From contig NZ_CP045529.1 of NCBI RefSeq assembly GCF_009429125.1, positions 1,240,001-1,304,000 of the forward strand: a DNA stretch of 64,000 bases. Direction: 5' to 3'. Positions 38,812 through 47,292 of this stretch are shown here, one piece after another. The notes beneath the pieces were generated by a model that saw nothing but the letters and a program-made list of their open reading frames with translations, did not search any database and was not told the DNA's origin. The position numbers were made by a program, and so were the translations under genes. Source of the stretch: Luteimicrobium xylanilyticum. GTDB taxonomy: Bacteria > Actinomycetota > Actinomycetes > Actinomycetales > Cellulomonadaceae. How positions within the stretch are numbered: the stretch's first letter is position 1; each line of letters begins with the position of its first letter.

Positions 38812-39689
38812 CGCTCGTGCTCGGGCGCAGCGAGAGGGAGTCGGGGCCCCACGCGCGGGCCGCGGCGCGTGCCGTGGGCTGGGGCGAGGGCGGTGACCTC
38901 CTCGACCTGGGCTCGACGACGGCGACCCTCGAGACGGTGTCGCAGCTCGCCGACCTGGCGGCCGTGATGTACCTGGACCACCCGCAGCAGCCCGGTCCGG
39001 AGCTCGAGCGTGCGCTCCTCGCTGCACCGCCCGACGTCGTCGTGACGGCGAGCGTGGGCGTGGCCCGCGAGTGGGCATGGGTCGGTCGCGTGGGCGGGCG
39101 CGTGTCCGCGCCCCCCGGCGCGGTGGTCGTCGACGAGGCGGGCATGCGGGACTGCCGGCACCGGCTGCGGGCCCTGGGCGCCAGTCCGCGCTTGGTGCCG
39201 ACGCGCACCCCCGTCGCGGAGCGGATCGCCCTGGCCGGGCCCGCGGGCACGCTGCTGGTCGAGCGCTCCGCGATCCCGGACGGCTTCGCGGAGCTGCCCG
39301 AGTCCGAGCGGCTCGCCGACCCGACCCCCCTCTGGTACGGGCTGGTCACGGCCGACCGCCGGCCCGAGCCGTTCGACCGCCCGGCCCAGGTATGGCTCGC
39401 GTTCGGCCCGCGCGACGACCACCGCGGGTCGCTCCAGCACACGCTGGGCGTGATCGCGGGTGCCGGGATCGACCTCCAGCACCTGCGCTCGCACCGCTCC
39501 GAGGCCGGGCCGCACGTCTTCTTCAGCTCGTTCTCCTGCCCGTCGAGCGACGTCCTCGACGCGCTCACGAGGGAGCTCGCCGCGCGGGCGGTCGCGCACC
39601 GCGTGCTCGCCGTCCTCCCGGGGGCGAGCTTCGAGCCCGGGCCCGACGCCGTGACGCCCCGCTGGGCGCGGACCGAGGTGCCCGCATGA
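38808..39689 (+). CDS. Unassigned protein with C-terminal ACT-like domain, coupled to pheA
   Basis: A 293-aa soluble protein. Residues about 190-275 look like an ACT regulatory domain (DDHRGSLQHTLGVIAGAGID, LQHLRSHRSEAGPHVFFSSF), the type found in prephenate dehydratase. The N-terminal 185 residues (GGDLLDLGSTTATLETVSQL, LERALLAAPPDVVVTASVGV) do not match a catalytic domain I can name. They may be a degenerate binding-protein-like fold. It overlaps both neighbours by 4 nt (VanW and pheA), so it is expressed with aromatic amino acid genes. A regulatory partner for PheA or TyrA is my best guess. Confidence 0.6.
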   Translation: MTLVLGRSERESGPHARAAARAVGWGEGGDLLDLGSTTATLETVSQLADLAAVMYLDHPQQPGPELERALLAAPPDVVVTASVGVAREWAWVGRVGGRVSAPPGAVVVDEAGMRDCRHRLRALGASPRLVPTRTPVAERIALAGPAGTLLVERSAIPDGFAELPESERLADPTPLWYGLVTADRRPEPFDRPAQVWLAFGPRDDHRGSLQHTLGVIAGAGIDLQHLRSHRSEAGPHVFFSSFSCPSSDVLDALTRELAARAVAHRVLAVLPGASFEPGPDAVTPRWARTEVPA

Positions 39690-40606
39690 CGACGGTCGCC
39701 TACCTCGGCCCCGAGGGCACGTTCACGCACGCCGCGGCGCTGGCGTGGCCGGGCACGACGCCGGTCGCGCTGCCCACCGTGCAGGACGTGTACCGCGCCG
39801 TCGAGGAGGGCCGCGTCGACCGTGGCGTGGTCGCGATCGAGAACACCGTCGAGGGGTACGTGGTGCCCTCGCTCGATGCGCTGCTCGCGTCCCAGGACGT
39901 CGTCGGGATCGACGAGGCCGTGCTCGAGATCGCGTTCGACGCGTTCGTCCGGCCGGGAGCCACCGACCTCACCGAGGTCTGCGCGCACCCGCACGGGCTC
40001 GCGCAGTGCCAGGGCTTCGTGGCCCGCACCGGCCTCGCGCCCGTGCCCGCGGCGTCGAACGCGGCCGCGTGCCGCGACGCGACGCCCCACCAGGTCGCGC
40101 TCGGGCCGCGGCTGTGCGGCGAGCTGTACGGGCTCGAGACGTACGAGCGCGACGTGCAGGACTTCGCGGGCGCGCGCACCCAGTTCCTCCTCCTCGCGCG
40201 GCGGTCCGACGCGCGGGCCGCCCTCGCGGCGGCGGAGCACACGGCACCCGGCGCGCGGTGGCGCACCATGGTCGCGGTCACGCCCGTCGTCGCGGGTCCC
40301 GGTGTGCTCGCCCGCATCCTCGCGGCCTTCGGCACCGGCGGTCTCAACCTGTCCAGCCTCATCACGCGACCGCTCAAGGTCGCGGGCCGCTACGTGTTCG
40401 TCCTGACCGTCGACGCCGCGCCCGTCGACCCCGCCCTGCGCGCGGTGTTCCAGGGCCTGCTCGACGACGGCCACCTCCTCAAGACGCTCGCCGCCTTCCC
40501 CGAGCGCGCGGACCGCGCCGAGGTCCTCGACCTCGAGCACGTCCCGTCCGGCTCGGTCGACGGGACGGCGGCGACCGCCGACGTGGCGCGGGAGCTGCTG
40601 TGGTGA
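39686..40606 (+). CDS. pheA: Prephenate dehydratase
   Basis: A 306-aa protein. The PDT domain opens with VAYLGPEGTFTHAAALAWPG and has VAIENTVEGYVVPSLDALLA; the ACT domain starts at about residue 195 (PGVLARILAAFGTGGLNLSS). It turns prephenate into phenylpyruvate for phenylalanine. Two signatures deviate: the catalytic-loop TRF is TQF (GARTQFLLLAR) and the ACT ESRP is ITRP. Activity is still likely from overall conservation. ATG overlaps the ACT-like gene upstream and the GTG of tyrA downstream. Confidence 0.88.
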   Translation: MTTVAYLGPEGTFTHAAALAWPGTTPVALPTVQDVYRAVEEGRVDRGVVAIENTVEGYVVPSLDALLASQDVVGIDEAVLEIAFDAFVRPGATDLTEVCAHPHGLAQCQGFVARTGLAPVPAASNAAACRDATPHQVALGPRLCGELYGLETYERDVQDFAGARTQFLLLARRSDARAALAAAEHTAPGARWRTMVAVTPVVAGPGVLARILAAFGTGGLNLSSLITRPLKVAGRYVFVLTVDAAPVDPALRAVFQGLLDDGHLLKTLAAFPERADRAEVLDLEHVPSGSVDGTAATADVARELLW

Positions 40607-41631
40607 CCGGGGTCGAGGCCCCGCTCACGGTGACGCGCGTGGGGGTCGTCGGGCTCGGCCTGATCGGCGGTTCCGTGGCGCGCACGCTCGTGGCCGCGGG
40701 ACTCGACGTGGTCGCGACCGACCCCGACGGCGCGACCCGTGCTCAGGCGTGGGACGCGGGGGTCCGGACGGTGGGCAGCGCGGCCGAGGTGTTCGTCGAG
40801 CGCCCGGATGTACTGGTGCTCGCGCCGCCGCTCGCCGCGCTCCCGGCCGTGCTGGCCGAGCTCGGCGCGGAGGTGCCTCGGCTCGTCGCCGACGGCGGTC
40901 CGCTGCCCGTGCTCACCGACGTCGGGAGCGTCAAGGCACCCGTGCGGGTCGCGGTCGAGGCTGCGGGTCTCGGGGAGCGCTACGTGGGCGCGCACCCCAT
41001 GGCAGGCACCGAGGAGTCGGGCTTCGCGGCGTCCCGCGACGACCTGCTCCCGGGCTGCACGTGGGCCGTGACGGTGAGCCCGACGACGGCGGCGGACGAC
41101 CTGCTCCGGGTCCTCTCTCTCGTCACCGGCCCCCTGCGGGGGACGGCGCGCTTCGTCGAGGATGCGACGCACGACGCCGCCGTGGCGCTCGTCTCGCACG
41201 TCCCGCACGTCCTTGCGACCGAGCTGCTCAACCTCACGACGGCCGCGCCCGCCGGGGCGCTCGCGCTCGGTCTCGCGGCCGGCTCGTTCCGCGACGGCAC
41301 GCGCGTCGCCCGGACCGACCCGCGCCGGACGCAGGCGATGGTCGCCGGGAACGCGGGCGCCGTCGTGGGGGTCCTGCGGGACGCCGTCCGACACCTGGAC
41401 GCTCTCGCCGACGCTCTCGAGGCGGGCGACGACGCGGCCGTCACGGCGTACTTCGACGACGCCGACCCGGTCCGGGCGGCGCTCGTCGGGGAACCGGCGC
41501 CGTCCCGCGCCGAGGCCGTGCGCCTGGACGACCCTGCGTGGCGCGAGCGTCTCGTCGAGCTCGGGGCCGCGGGCGCCGTCGTCGGGCGGGCCGGGCGCGA
41601 CTCGATCACCCTCGCCCTCCCACCCGCCTGA
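40603..41631 (+). CDS. tyrA: Prephenate dehydrogenase
   Basis: A 342-aa NAD(P)-dependent enzyme. Rossmann motif VVGLGLIGGSVARTL near residue 15, and the catalytic region GAHPMAGTEESGFAASRDDL with the histidine typical of TyrA. A second helical domain follows (SHVPHVLATELLNLTTAA). It oxidises prephenate to 4-hydroxyphenylpyruvate for tyrosine, so with pheA it splits the pathway at prephenate. GTG start overlaps the pheA stop. Two bases after its stop a long inverted-repeat element begins. Confidence 0.93.
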   Translation: MTGVEAPLTVTRVGVVGLGLIGGSVARTLVAAGLDVVATDPDGATRAQAWDAGVRTVGSAAEVFVERPDVLVLAPPLAALPAVLAELGAEVPRLVADGGPLPVLTDVGSVKAPVRVAVEAAGLGERYVGAHPMAGTEESGFAASRDDLLPGCTWAVTVSPTTAADDLLRVLSLVTGPLRGTARFVEDATHDAAVALVSHVPHVLATELLNLTTAAPAGALALGLAAGSFRDGTRVARTDPRRTQAMVAGNAGAVVGVLRDAVRHLDALADALEAGDDAAVTAYFDDADPVRAALVGEPAPSRAEAVRLDDPAWRERLVELGAAGAVVGRAGRDSITLALPPA

Positions 41632-41632
41632 C

Positions 41633-41695
41633 CGCGAAGTAGTACGGCCGCCGGTATACCTCGCGAAGTAGTACGGCCGCCGTACTACTTCGGCG
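41633..41695. repeat. Composite palindromic repeat, copy 1 (tyrA/FAD-oxidase convergent gap)
   Basis: A 21-nt word starting CGCGAAGTAGTACGGCC occurs twice (41633-41653 and 41662-41682), separated by GTATACCT. The second copy leads into the inverse, giving a perfect palindrome CGAAGTAGTACGGC-C-GCCGTACTACTTCG at 41664-41692. The first 34 nt (41633-41666) are identical to the left end of the element at 54004-54037. It fills the gap between convergent genes, so it probably ends transcription in both directions. Confidence 0.85.
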
Positions 41696-41702
41696 ATGCC
41701 CG

Positions 41703-43055
41703 TCAGGCGCCGAGGACGTGCGCGAGGTACGGGTTCGCGAACAGGCGGCCCGGGTCCAGCTCGTCTCGCGCGCGGACGAAGTCGTCGAAGCGGGGGTACA
41801 GCTCGGCGAAGTCGTCGGCGCCCAGGAAGTGCAGCTTGCCCCAGTGCGGACGCCCGCCGTGCGCGCGGAAGATGTCCTGCGCGGCGGTGAAGTACCGGTG
41901 GTAGTCCTCCCGGAAGTACCGGTGGATCGCGACGTAGCCGGTGTCCCGGCCGTGCGCCGTCGACAGCCACAGGTCGTCCGCGGCGGCGGCCCGGACCTCG
42001 ACGGGGAACGAGACGCGCAGGTCCTTGGCGCGGATCATGGCGTCGAGCTCGCGCACGACCGACGGCACCGCCTCGCGCGGCACCGCGAACTCCATCTCGC
42101 GGAAGCGGACGGTCCGGGACGTCGCGAAGACGCGGTACGACAGGTCCGTGTACTCACGGCGCGCCATGAGCCGGGACGCGACCTTGTTGGCGACCGGGAC
42201 GACGCTGCGGGCGCGGGTCCCGACGGCGCAGATCGCCCGGTACAGGCCGTTGGCGAGGAGCTCGTCGTCGACCCAGCCGCTGAACCGGGGGACGGGGGAG
42301 AGCGGAGCGTCGCCGGGCAGGCGGGTGTTCGTCTTGGTGGAGGCGACTGTGGTTCCGGGGAACCAGTAGAACTCGAAGTGGTCCGCCTCGGCGCAGCGCG
42401 CGTCCCACTCCTCGAGCACCTGCGCGAACGGTGCGGGCGCCTCGACGGCGTGCAGGACGAACTGGGGGACGCACTGGAGCGTGACCTCGGTGAGCACGCC
42501 GAGCGCGCCCAGCCCCACCTGGACGGCGCCCCAGTACTGCGGGTTCTCCTCCGCGCTCACGGTGAGGTGGCGGCCGTCGGCCGTCAGGAGCCGAACCTGG
42601 ACGAGCTGGGTCGCGAGCCCGCCGAAGCCGGCGCCCGTGCCGTGCGTGCCCGTCGAGACGGCGCCGGAGATGGTCTGGCGGTCGATGTCGCCCAGGTTCG
42701 GCATCGCGAGCCCGTAGGGCTCGAGCAGCGCGGGGATCTCGAACAGCCGGGTCCCGGCGCCGAGCGTGACCTGCGCGGACGCCGTGTCGACGGCGCGCAG
42801 GCCCGAGAGGCCGGTGAGGTCGAGCTGGACGCCGGGCGCGACGGCGATCCCGGTGAACGAGTGGCCGGAGCCGACGGGCTTGACCGTGAGCCCTTCGCCC
42901 CGCGCCGCCTCGAGGACGTCCTGCAGGGCGTCTTCCGACGTGGGGCGAGCGACGCCGCGCGGCACGACCGACTGGTTGTGACCCCAGTTCTGCCAGGTCG
43001 TCGCGGGGCGCCAGGGAAGCGTCGTCGGCGCTCCGGCCGTCGTCTCGTGCGTCAC
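41703..43055 (-). CDS. FAD-linked D-arabinono-1,4-lactone/aldonolactone-oxidase-like enzyme
   Basis: A 450-aa VAO/PCMH-fold flavoprotein. The FAD domain has VKPVGSGHSFTGIAVAPGVQ, LGDIDRQTISGAVSTGTHGT and GLGALGVLTEVTLQC. The C-terminal ALO domain includes YVAIHRYFREDYHRYFTAAQ and HWGKLHFLGADDF, with KLH/HWGK conserved in sugar-1,4-lactone oxidases. The segment GSGHSF carries the histidine often covalently bound to FAD. It should oxidise a sugar lactone or polyol with O2. The exact substrate is open. GTG overlaps the stop of the PLP-enzyme gene upstream. Confidence 0.88.
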   Translation of the reverse strand: MTHETTAGAPTTLPWRPATTWQNWGHNQSVVPRGVARPTSEDALQDVLEAARGEGLTVKPVGSGHSFTGIAVAPGVQLDLTGLSGLRAVDTASAQVTLGAGTRLFEIPALLEPYGLAMPNLGDIDRQTISGAVSTGTHGTGAGFGGLATQLVQVRLLTADGRHLTVSAEENPQYWGAVQVGLGALGVLTEVTLQCVPQFVLHAVEAPAPFAQVLEEWDARCAEADHFEFYWFPGTTVASTKTNTRLPGDAPLSPVPRFSGWVDDELLANGLYRAICAVGTRARSVVPVANKVASRLMARREYTDLSYRVFATSRTVRFREMEFAVPREAVPSVVRELDAMIRAKDLRVSFPVEVRAAAADDLWLSTAHGRDTGYVAIHRYFREDYHRYFTAAQDIFRAHGGRPHWGKLHFLGADDFAELYPRFDDFVRARDELDPGRLFANPYLAHVLGA

Positions 43056-44410
43056 AGGAACACCTTTCCTTCGCCCCGGTAGGTCGGGACGGTGCCGAGG
43101 ACCGTCGCCGGTCGCTCGGGGTCGTACGGGTGGTCGTCGGTGCCTCCGACGACCACGAGCCCGGTCACGTGCTCGGCGATCTCGCCGGCCTTGGTGTGGC
43201 GCAGCCACGCTCGGTCGCCGGGGCGCAGGCCGGCGGCCCCGGGACCGCGCAGGGGCGTCTGCACCTCGCCCGCGGCCTCGTTGCCGACGTACCGCGTTCC
43301 CTCGGGCCAGACGACGCGCGGCAGCCGGTCCGCCGCGGGCGGGCCGGACGCGACCCAGCCGCCGCCGAGGAGTGTCGCGACGCCCGGCGCGGGGTTGCGC
43401 ACGACCGACAGCGCGAACGCGACCGCGGGGGCGGGCGTGAACTGCACGTAGTTGTCGAACAGGTGCGGCCCGAAGAGCCCGCTGCCCGCGGCGACCTCGG
43501 TCACCGCCGGGTCGGCCGAGGTCGTCTCGAGGGACCCGGTGCCGCCGCCGTTGACGAACTCGAGGTCCGCGACCTGACGGACCGCGGCGACGGCGGCCCC
43601 GCGCCGGTCGCGCAGCTCGGCCCCCGAGAGCGCCTGCAGGCGTCGCACGACGGCGGAGCGTGCGGCCCGCCCGGGCGTCGCGTTCGCGAGGCCCGCGATC
43701 TGTGCCTCGTACGCCATCACGCCCACGAGCCGGAACCCGGGCCGTTCGACGACGTGCCGGGCGAGCGCCTGCGCGCGCTCGGGCGAGTGCACCGGCGAGC
43801 GGAACACGCCGACGTGCGCGGAGCCGCCGACGAGCGCGCTCAGACCGGGGACGTCGTACGAGGCGTCGAGCTCGAGGCAGACCCGCACCTCCTCGCGGCT
43901 GCCCGGCGCGGCGACGGCGTCGACGAGGTCGAGCTGGGCGACGTCGTCGACCATGATCGTGACGCGCGAGGCGAGCACGGGGTCGCTCGTGAGGCGGCGC
44001 AGGGCCGCGCGGTCCGCGGTGGGATAGCCGACGACGACGTCCGTCACGCCGCTCCCGCCGGCCGCGGGGTCCGCCGGGTCGGGCTCGGAGGCGAGCCAGA
44101 GCGCCTCGGGGAGGGTGTACGCGAGGACGCCGGCGTACCCGTCGAGCGCGAGCACCGCGTCCAGGACGGGGCGCACGCGGACCGACTTCGACGCGACCCG
44201 GATCGGCATGCCGCCGGCACGGCGGAGCATGTCGTGGGCGTTGTGCGCGAGGGCCCGCAGGTCGAGCGTCGCGTAGGGCGGGTCGAGGTCGACGGTCGCC
44301 GCGGTGAGCGACGGCCAGTACGACGCGGCCGTCGCCCAGGGTGCGCGGGCCGGGTCGCCCACGGTCGCGGGCGGCAGATCGGGCAGGGCGGGCAAGGCGG
44401 GGTCGGTCAT
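43052..44410 (-). CDS. PLP-dependent amino acid deaminase/aldolase (alanine-racemase-like N-domain)
   Basis: A 452-aa protein of the D-threonine-aldolase/alanine-racemase N-terminal fold. PIRVASKSVRVRPVLDAVLA holds the PLP lysine (ASKS), then FVNGGGTGSLETTSADPAV for phosphate binding, and the terminal DDHPYDPERPATVLGTVPTY region is typical of the group named 'amino acid deaminase/aldolase'. The reaction is likely cleavage or deamination of a hydroxy amino acid. The substrate is unknown. ATG overlaps the MFS stop (ATGA). Confidence 0.82.
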   Translation of the reverse strand: MTDPALPALPDLPPATVGDPARAPWATAASYWPSLTAATVDLDPPYATLDLRALAHNAHDMLRRAGGMPIRVASKSVRVRPVLDAVLALDGYAGVLAYTLPEALWLASEPDPADPAAGGSGVTDVVVGYPTADRAALRRLTSDPVLASRVTIMVDDVAQLDLVDAVAAPGSREEVRVCLELDASYDVPGLSALVGGSAHVGVFRSPVHSPERAQALARHVVERPGFRLVGVMAYEAQIAGLANATPGRAARSAVVRRLQALSGAELRDRRGAAVAAVRQVADLEFVNGGGTGSLETTSADPAVTEVAAGSGLFGPHLFDNYVQFTPAPAVAFALSVVRNPAPGVATLLGGGWVASGPPAADRLPRVVWPEGTRYVGNEAAGEVQTPLRGPGAAGLRPGDRAWLRHTKAGEIAEHVTGLVVVGGTDDHPYDPERPATVLGTVPTYRGEGKVFL

Positions 44411-45681
44411 CGCACGCTCCGGACGGGGGCGACGGCGAACGCGCCGCCGATCGCAAGGACCCCGGCCGCGAGGAACAGCGGGGTGAAGCTGTGGGTCTGC
44501 GCCACGAGCCAGCCGCCGACGAGCGGCGCGAGGGCCTGCGGGACGGCGTAGGCGACGTTCATGATGCCGAGGTCCTTGCCGCGGTCGGCGGCGCTCGGGA
44601 GCACCTGGGTGGCGAGCGCCTGGTCGACGGACAGGAACGCACCGAACCCGAACCCCAGGAGCGCGGCGCCGACGAGCGCCGCCCCGAACACGGGCACGAA
44701 CGCCAGCAGCAGCGCGGCGAGGCCCTGGAGCGCGGCGCACACCACGACCATGATCTTGCGGCGGCCCATCCGGTCGGACAGGCGCCCGAGGACGAGGGCC
44801 GCGACGATGACGAAGACCATGTAGACGAGCGTGAGGAGCAGCAGGCCGTTCTCGGCGTCGTCCTTGCTCTGGTGCATCGGTCCGTACTCGAGGAAGTAGA
44901 GCAGCAGGACGGTGCCGAAGCCGTTGCCCGTCATGACGAGGATGCGGCTCGTCAGCGTCCAGGCGAAGTCCGGGTGGTCGCGGGGGCTGATCCAGAACCC
45001 GGTGACGATCGTGCGCAGCGAGAGAGGCTGGGCCGAGCCCGGCGCGAGCGGCGGGTCCTCGAGGCGGAGCAGGAACGGGACGACGCACACCAGGAGCGCG
45101 GCGGCGACCAGCACGTAGCCCGCGACCTGGCTCAGCGCGAGCAGCGCGACGAGCGCGACGCCGACGAGGATCCCGAGGGCCTGCGGCGCCGACATCCAGC
45201 CCGAGACGGTGCCGCGCTGGTCGACGGGCACCCGGTCGCTGATGGTCGCGGTGAGCGCGGCCGTCAGGACGCAGAAGCCGACGAGCGTGATCGACCACCA
45301 CACGGCCACGCCGACGATGGTGTGCTGGACGGACAGGAGGACGAGCGCGACGGCGAAGAGGACGGCGCCGCCCGCGATCCAGGGCCGACGGCGGCCGAAG
45401 CGCGAGGTGGTGCGGTCCGAGAGCGCACCGGCGAGGGGGTAGGCGACGAGCGCGCAGACGCCCGCGATCGCGGACACGATCCCGAACCCGCGGACCGACG
45501 CGACCCAGTCGACGGGGGCGATGATGTCGTCGACCTGCTGGGGGAGCAGGAGCTGGATCGGGGTGAGCTGCGCCATCCAGACGCCGAACCAGGCGGTCGC
45601 GAACGCGGCGATCCACGCGCCGGGGACGAAGGTGCGGGGCTCGAGGGTCCCGGCGGCGGTGCTCACGGCGGGCGCGGTCAT
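44407..45681 (-). CDS. MFS transporter of the catabolic operon
   Basis: A 424-aa protein with 12 TM segments. The loop after TM2, GALSDRTTSRFGRRRPWIAG, and the corresponding loop GRLSDRMGRRKIMVVVCAAL in the second half are the two MFS signature loops. This resembles the sugar-type (GPH/SLC45-like) MFS branch. It probably imports the substrate of the two enzymes downstream. The ATG overlaps the tetR stop, and the stop overlaps the PLP-enzyme start, so expression is coupled. Confidence 0.85.
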   Translation of the reverse strand: MTAPAVSTAAGTLEPRTFVPGAWIAAFATAWFGVWMAQLTPIQLLLPQQVDDIIAPVDWVASVRGFGIVSAIAGVCALVAYPLAGALSDRTTSRFGRRRPWIAGGAVLFAVALVLLSVQHTIVGVAVWWSITLVGFCVLTAALTATISDRVPVDQRGTVSGWMSAPQALGILVGVALVALLALSQVAGYVLVAAALLVCVVPFLLRLEDPPLAPGSAQPLSLRTIVTGFWISPRDHPDFAWTLTSRILVMTGNGFGTVLLLYFLEYGPMHQSKDDAENGLLLLTLVYMVFVIVAALVLGRLSDRMGRRKIMVVVCAALQGLAALLLAFVPVFGAALVGAALLGFGFGAFLSVDQALATQVLPSAADRGKDLGIMNVAYAVPQALAPLVGGWLVAQTHSFTPLFLAAGVLAIGGAFAVAPVRSVR

Positions 45682-46397
45682 GCGTCGGGGTCGGGTTCGG
45701 AGAACTGGAGGATCCCGGCGACGGCGTACTCGCGCGCCGCCGAGATGCGTTCCGGGTCCCGGAACGACAGCCACGAGGTGGTGAGCCCGTCGGTGAGGGT
45801 CACGACGTACCGGGCGAGCTCCTCGACGGGCCGCGTCCACCGGGTGCCGGTCGCGGCCGCGGCGGCCGTGAGCACGCCCGCGGCGGCCTCGTCGTAGGCC
45901 TCGTACTCGGCCCGGACGAGGTCGGCGAGCTCGGGCTCGCGCAGGGCGTACTGGTGGAGCTCGAGGATCGCCTGCTCGCGTGCCGGGTCGGCCTCGACCG
46001 CGGCGACGAACCCGTCGAGCGCGGCACCGAGGAGCTCCGGCAGCGTGACCTGCCCGTCGGTGAGCTCGGCGGCGCCCGCGAGAACCTCCGTGACCGAGTG
46101 CACCTCGTCGACGAGCACGCGCTCGACCACGTGCCGCATGAGCTCGGTGTGGGACTCGAAGGCGTAGTGGAAGCTCGCGAGCGACATGCCGGCCTCGCGG
46201 ACGATGGCGCGGGTGCTGGCCGCCCGGACGCCGTCGCGCGCGATCACCGTGGTGGCGGCGTCGAGCAGGGCCTGGCGCCGCTCGGCGACGGGCATGCGCA
46301 CGGTCCGCGGAGCCGGTGCGGCGGCGCGGGGCCGTCGTGTGCGCGGAGGGGCCGCCGGCGTCGTCGCCGACTCCTCTGGGACGCTCGTCTGGGACAT
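45678..46397 (-). CDS. TetR-family regulator of the catabolic operon
   Basis: A 239-aa TetR protein. A Pro/Arg/Ala-rich N-terminal tail (about 35 residues) precedes the HTH domain RRQALLDAATTVIARDGVRA and TRAIVREAGMSLASFHYAFE. The ligand domain continues to LQFSEPDPDA. The ATG at 46397 lies 7 nt after TACAGT (minus strand 46410-46405), so it looks leaderless. It heads the tetR-MFS-PLP-FAD operon, which it probably controls in response to the substrate. Confidence 0.88.
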   Translation of the reverse strand: MSQTSVPEESATTPAAPPRTRRPRAAAPAPRTVRMPVAERRQALLDAATTVIARDGVRAASTRAIVREAGMSLASFHYAFESHTELMRHVVERVLVDEVHSVTEVLAGAAELTDGQVTLPELLGAALDGFVAAVEADPAREQAILELHQYALREPELADLVRAEYEAYDEAAAGVLTAAAAATGTRWTRPVEELARYVVTLTDGLTTSWLSFRDPERISAAREYAVAGILQFSEPDPDA

Positions 46398-46584
46398 GTG
46401 CCCCACTGTAGCGCCCGTCACACTCTCGTCCGCGCTCCGGCCGGACGAACCCTCTGCTGCGTGCGACGACGTCATGGCGCGATGGTCCCACCCCGGAGGC
46501 ACCCCGCGCGCGTGCAGGCGCGCGCGGGCGCCGCTGCGCGGACACCTATGGACGGCACGGCCGCACACCCGACATCATGGCGCC

Positions 46585-47292
46585 GTGAGCTCACCACGCC
46601 GCCTCCTCGGCGAACCCGACGGCGTCCACCTCGTCCTCATGCTGGCGCTGACCTTCACGACCGGGATCGTCGACGCGGTCGGCTACCTCGGCCTCGACCG
46701 CGTCTTCACCGCCAACATGACCGGCAACGTCGTCATCCTCGGGATGGCGCTCGCGGGCGGCGACGGCCTGCCCGTGCTCGGCCCGACGCTCGCCCTCGTC
46801 GGCTTCGCGCTCGGTGCTGCCCTCGGCGGGCGCCTCCTGCGGGGGCGGCCGTCGCGCTGGAACGAACGGTCCACCCTGGCGTTCGGAACGACGGGCGTCG
46901 TGGCCACGACCCTGGGCGTGTGCGCCGCGGTCGCGGTGCCCGTCGAGCACACCGTCTGGGCGTTCGTCATCACGGTCCTGCTCGCGGTCGCGATGGGGCT
47001 GCAGGCGGCCTCGGCCCGCAAGATCGGCGTGAAGGACGTGACGACGGTGGTCGTCACGTCGACGCTGACCGGGCTCGCGGCGGACTCGAGGCTCGGCGGA
47101 GGCGGGTCGGAGAACTGGCCGCGCCGGCTGCTCGCGGTCGTGCTGATCCTCGCGGGTGCCGCCGTGGGGGCCCTGCTGCTGCGCGGAGGCGGCCAGCACG
47201 GCGTCGGCATCGGGATGGTCGTGGCCGGCGTGCTCAGCCTCGCGGTCGCGGTGACGGGGCACCGGCTCCGGGTCCGGGAGACACGGGGCTGA
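46585..47292 (+). CDS. YoaK/DUF1275-family membrane protein
   Basis: A 235-aa protein with about six TM helices. The conserved opening LMLALTFTTGIVDAVGYLGL and FTANMTGNVVILGMALAGG (the MTGN motif) define the YoaK (DUF1275) family, followed by VAMGLQAASARKIGVKDVTT and VTSTLTGLAADS. Physiological role unknown. The GTG follows CATCAT by 6 nt. Its last 59 bp overlap the 3' end of the racemase gene on the other strand. Confidence 0.85.
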   Translation: MSSPRRLLGEPDGVHLVLMLALTFTTGIVDAVGYLGLDRVFTANMTGNVVILGMALAGGDGLPVLGPTLALVGFALGAALGGRLLRGRPSRWNERSTLAFGTTGVVATTLGVCAAVAVPVEHTVWAFVITVLLAVAMGLQAASARKIGVKDVTTVVVTSTLTGLAADSRLGGGGSENWPRRLLAVVLILAGAAVGALLLRGGGQHGVGIGMVVAGVLSLAVAVTGHRLRVRETRG

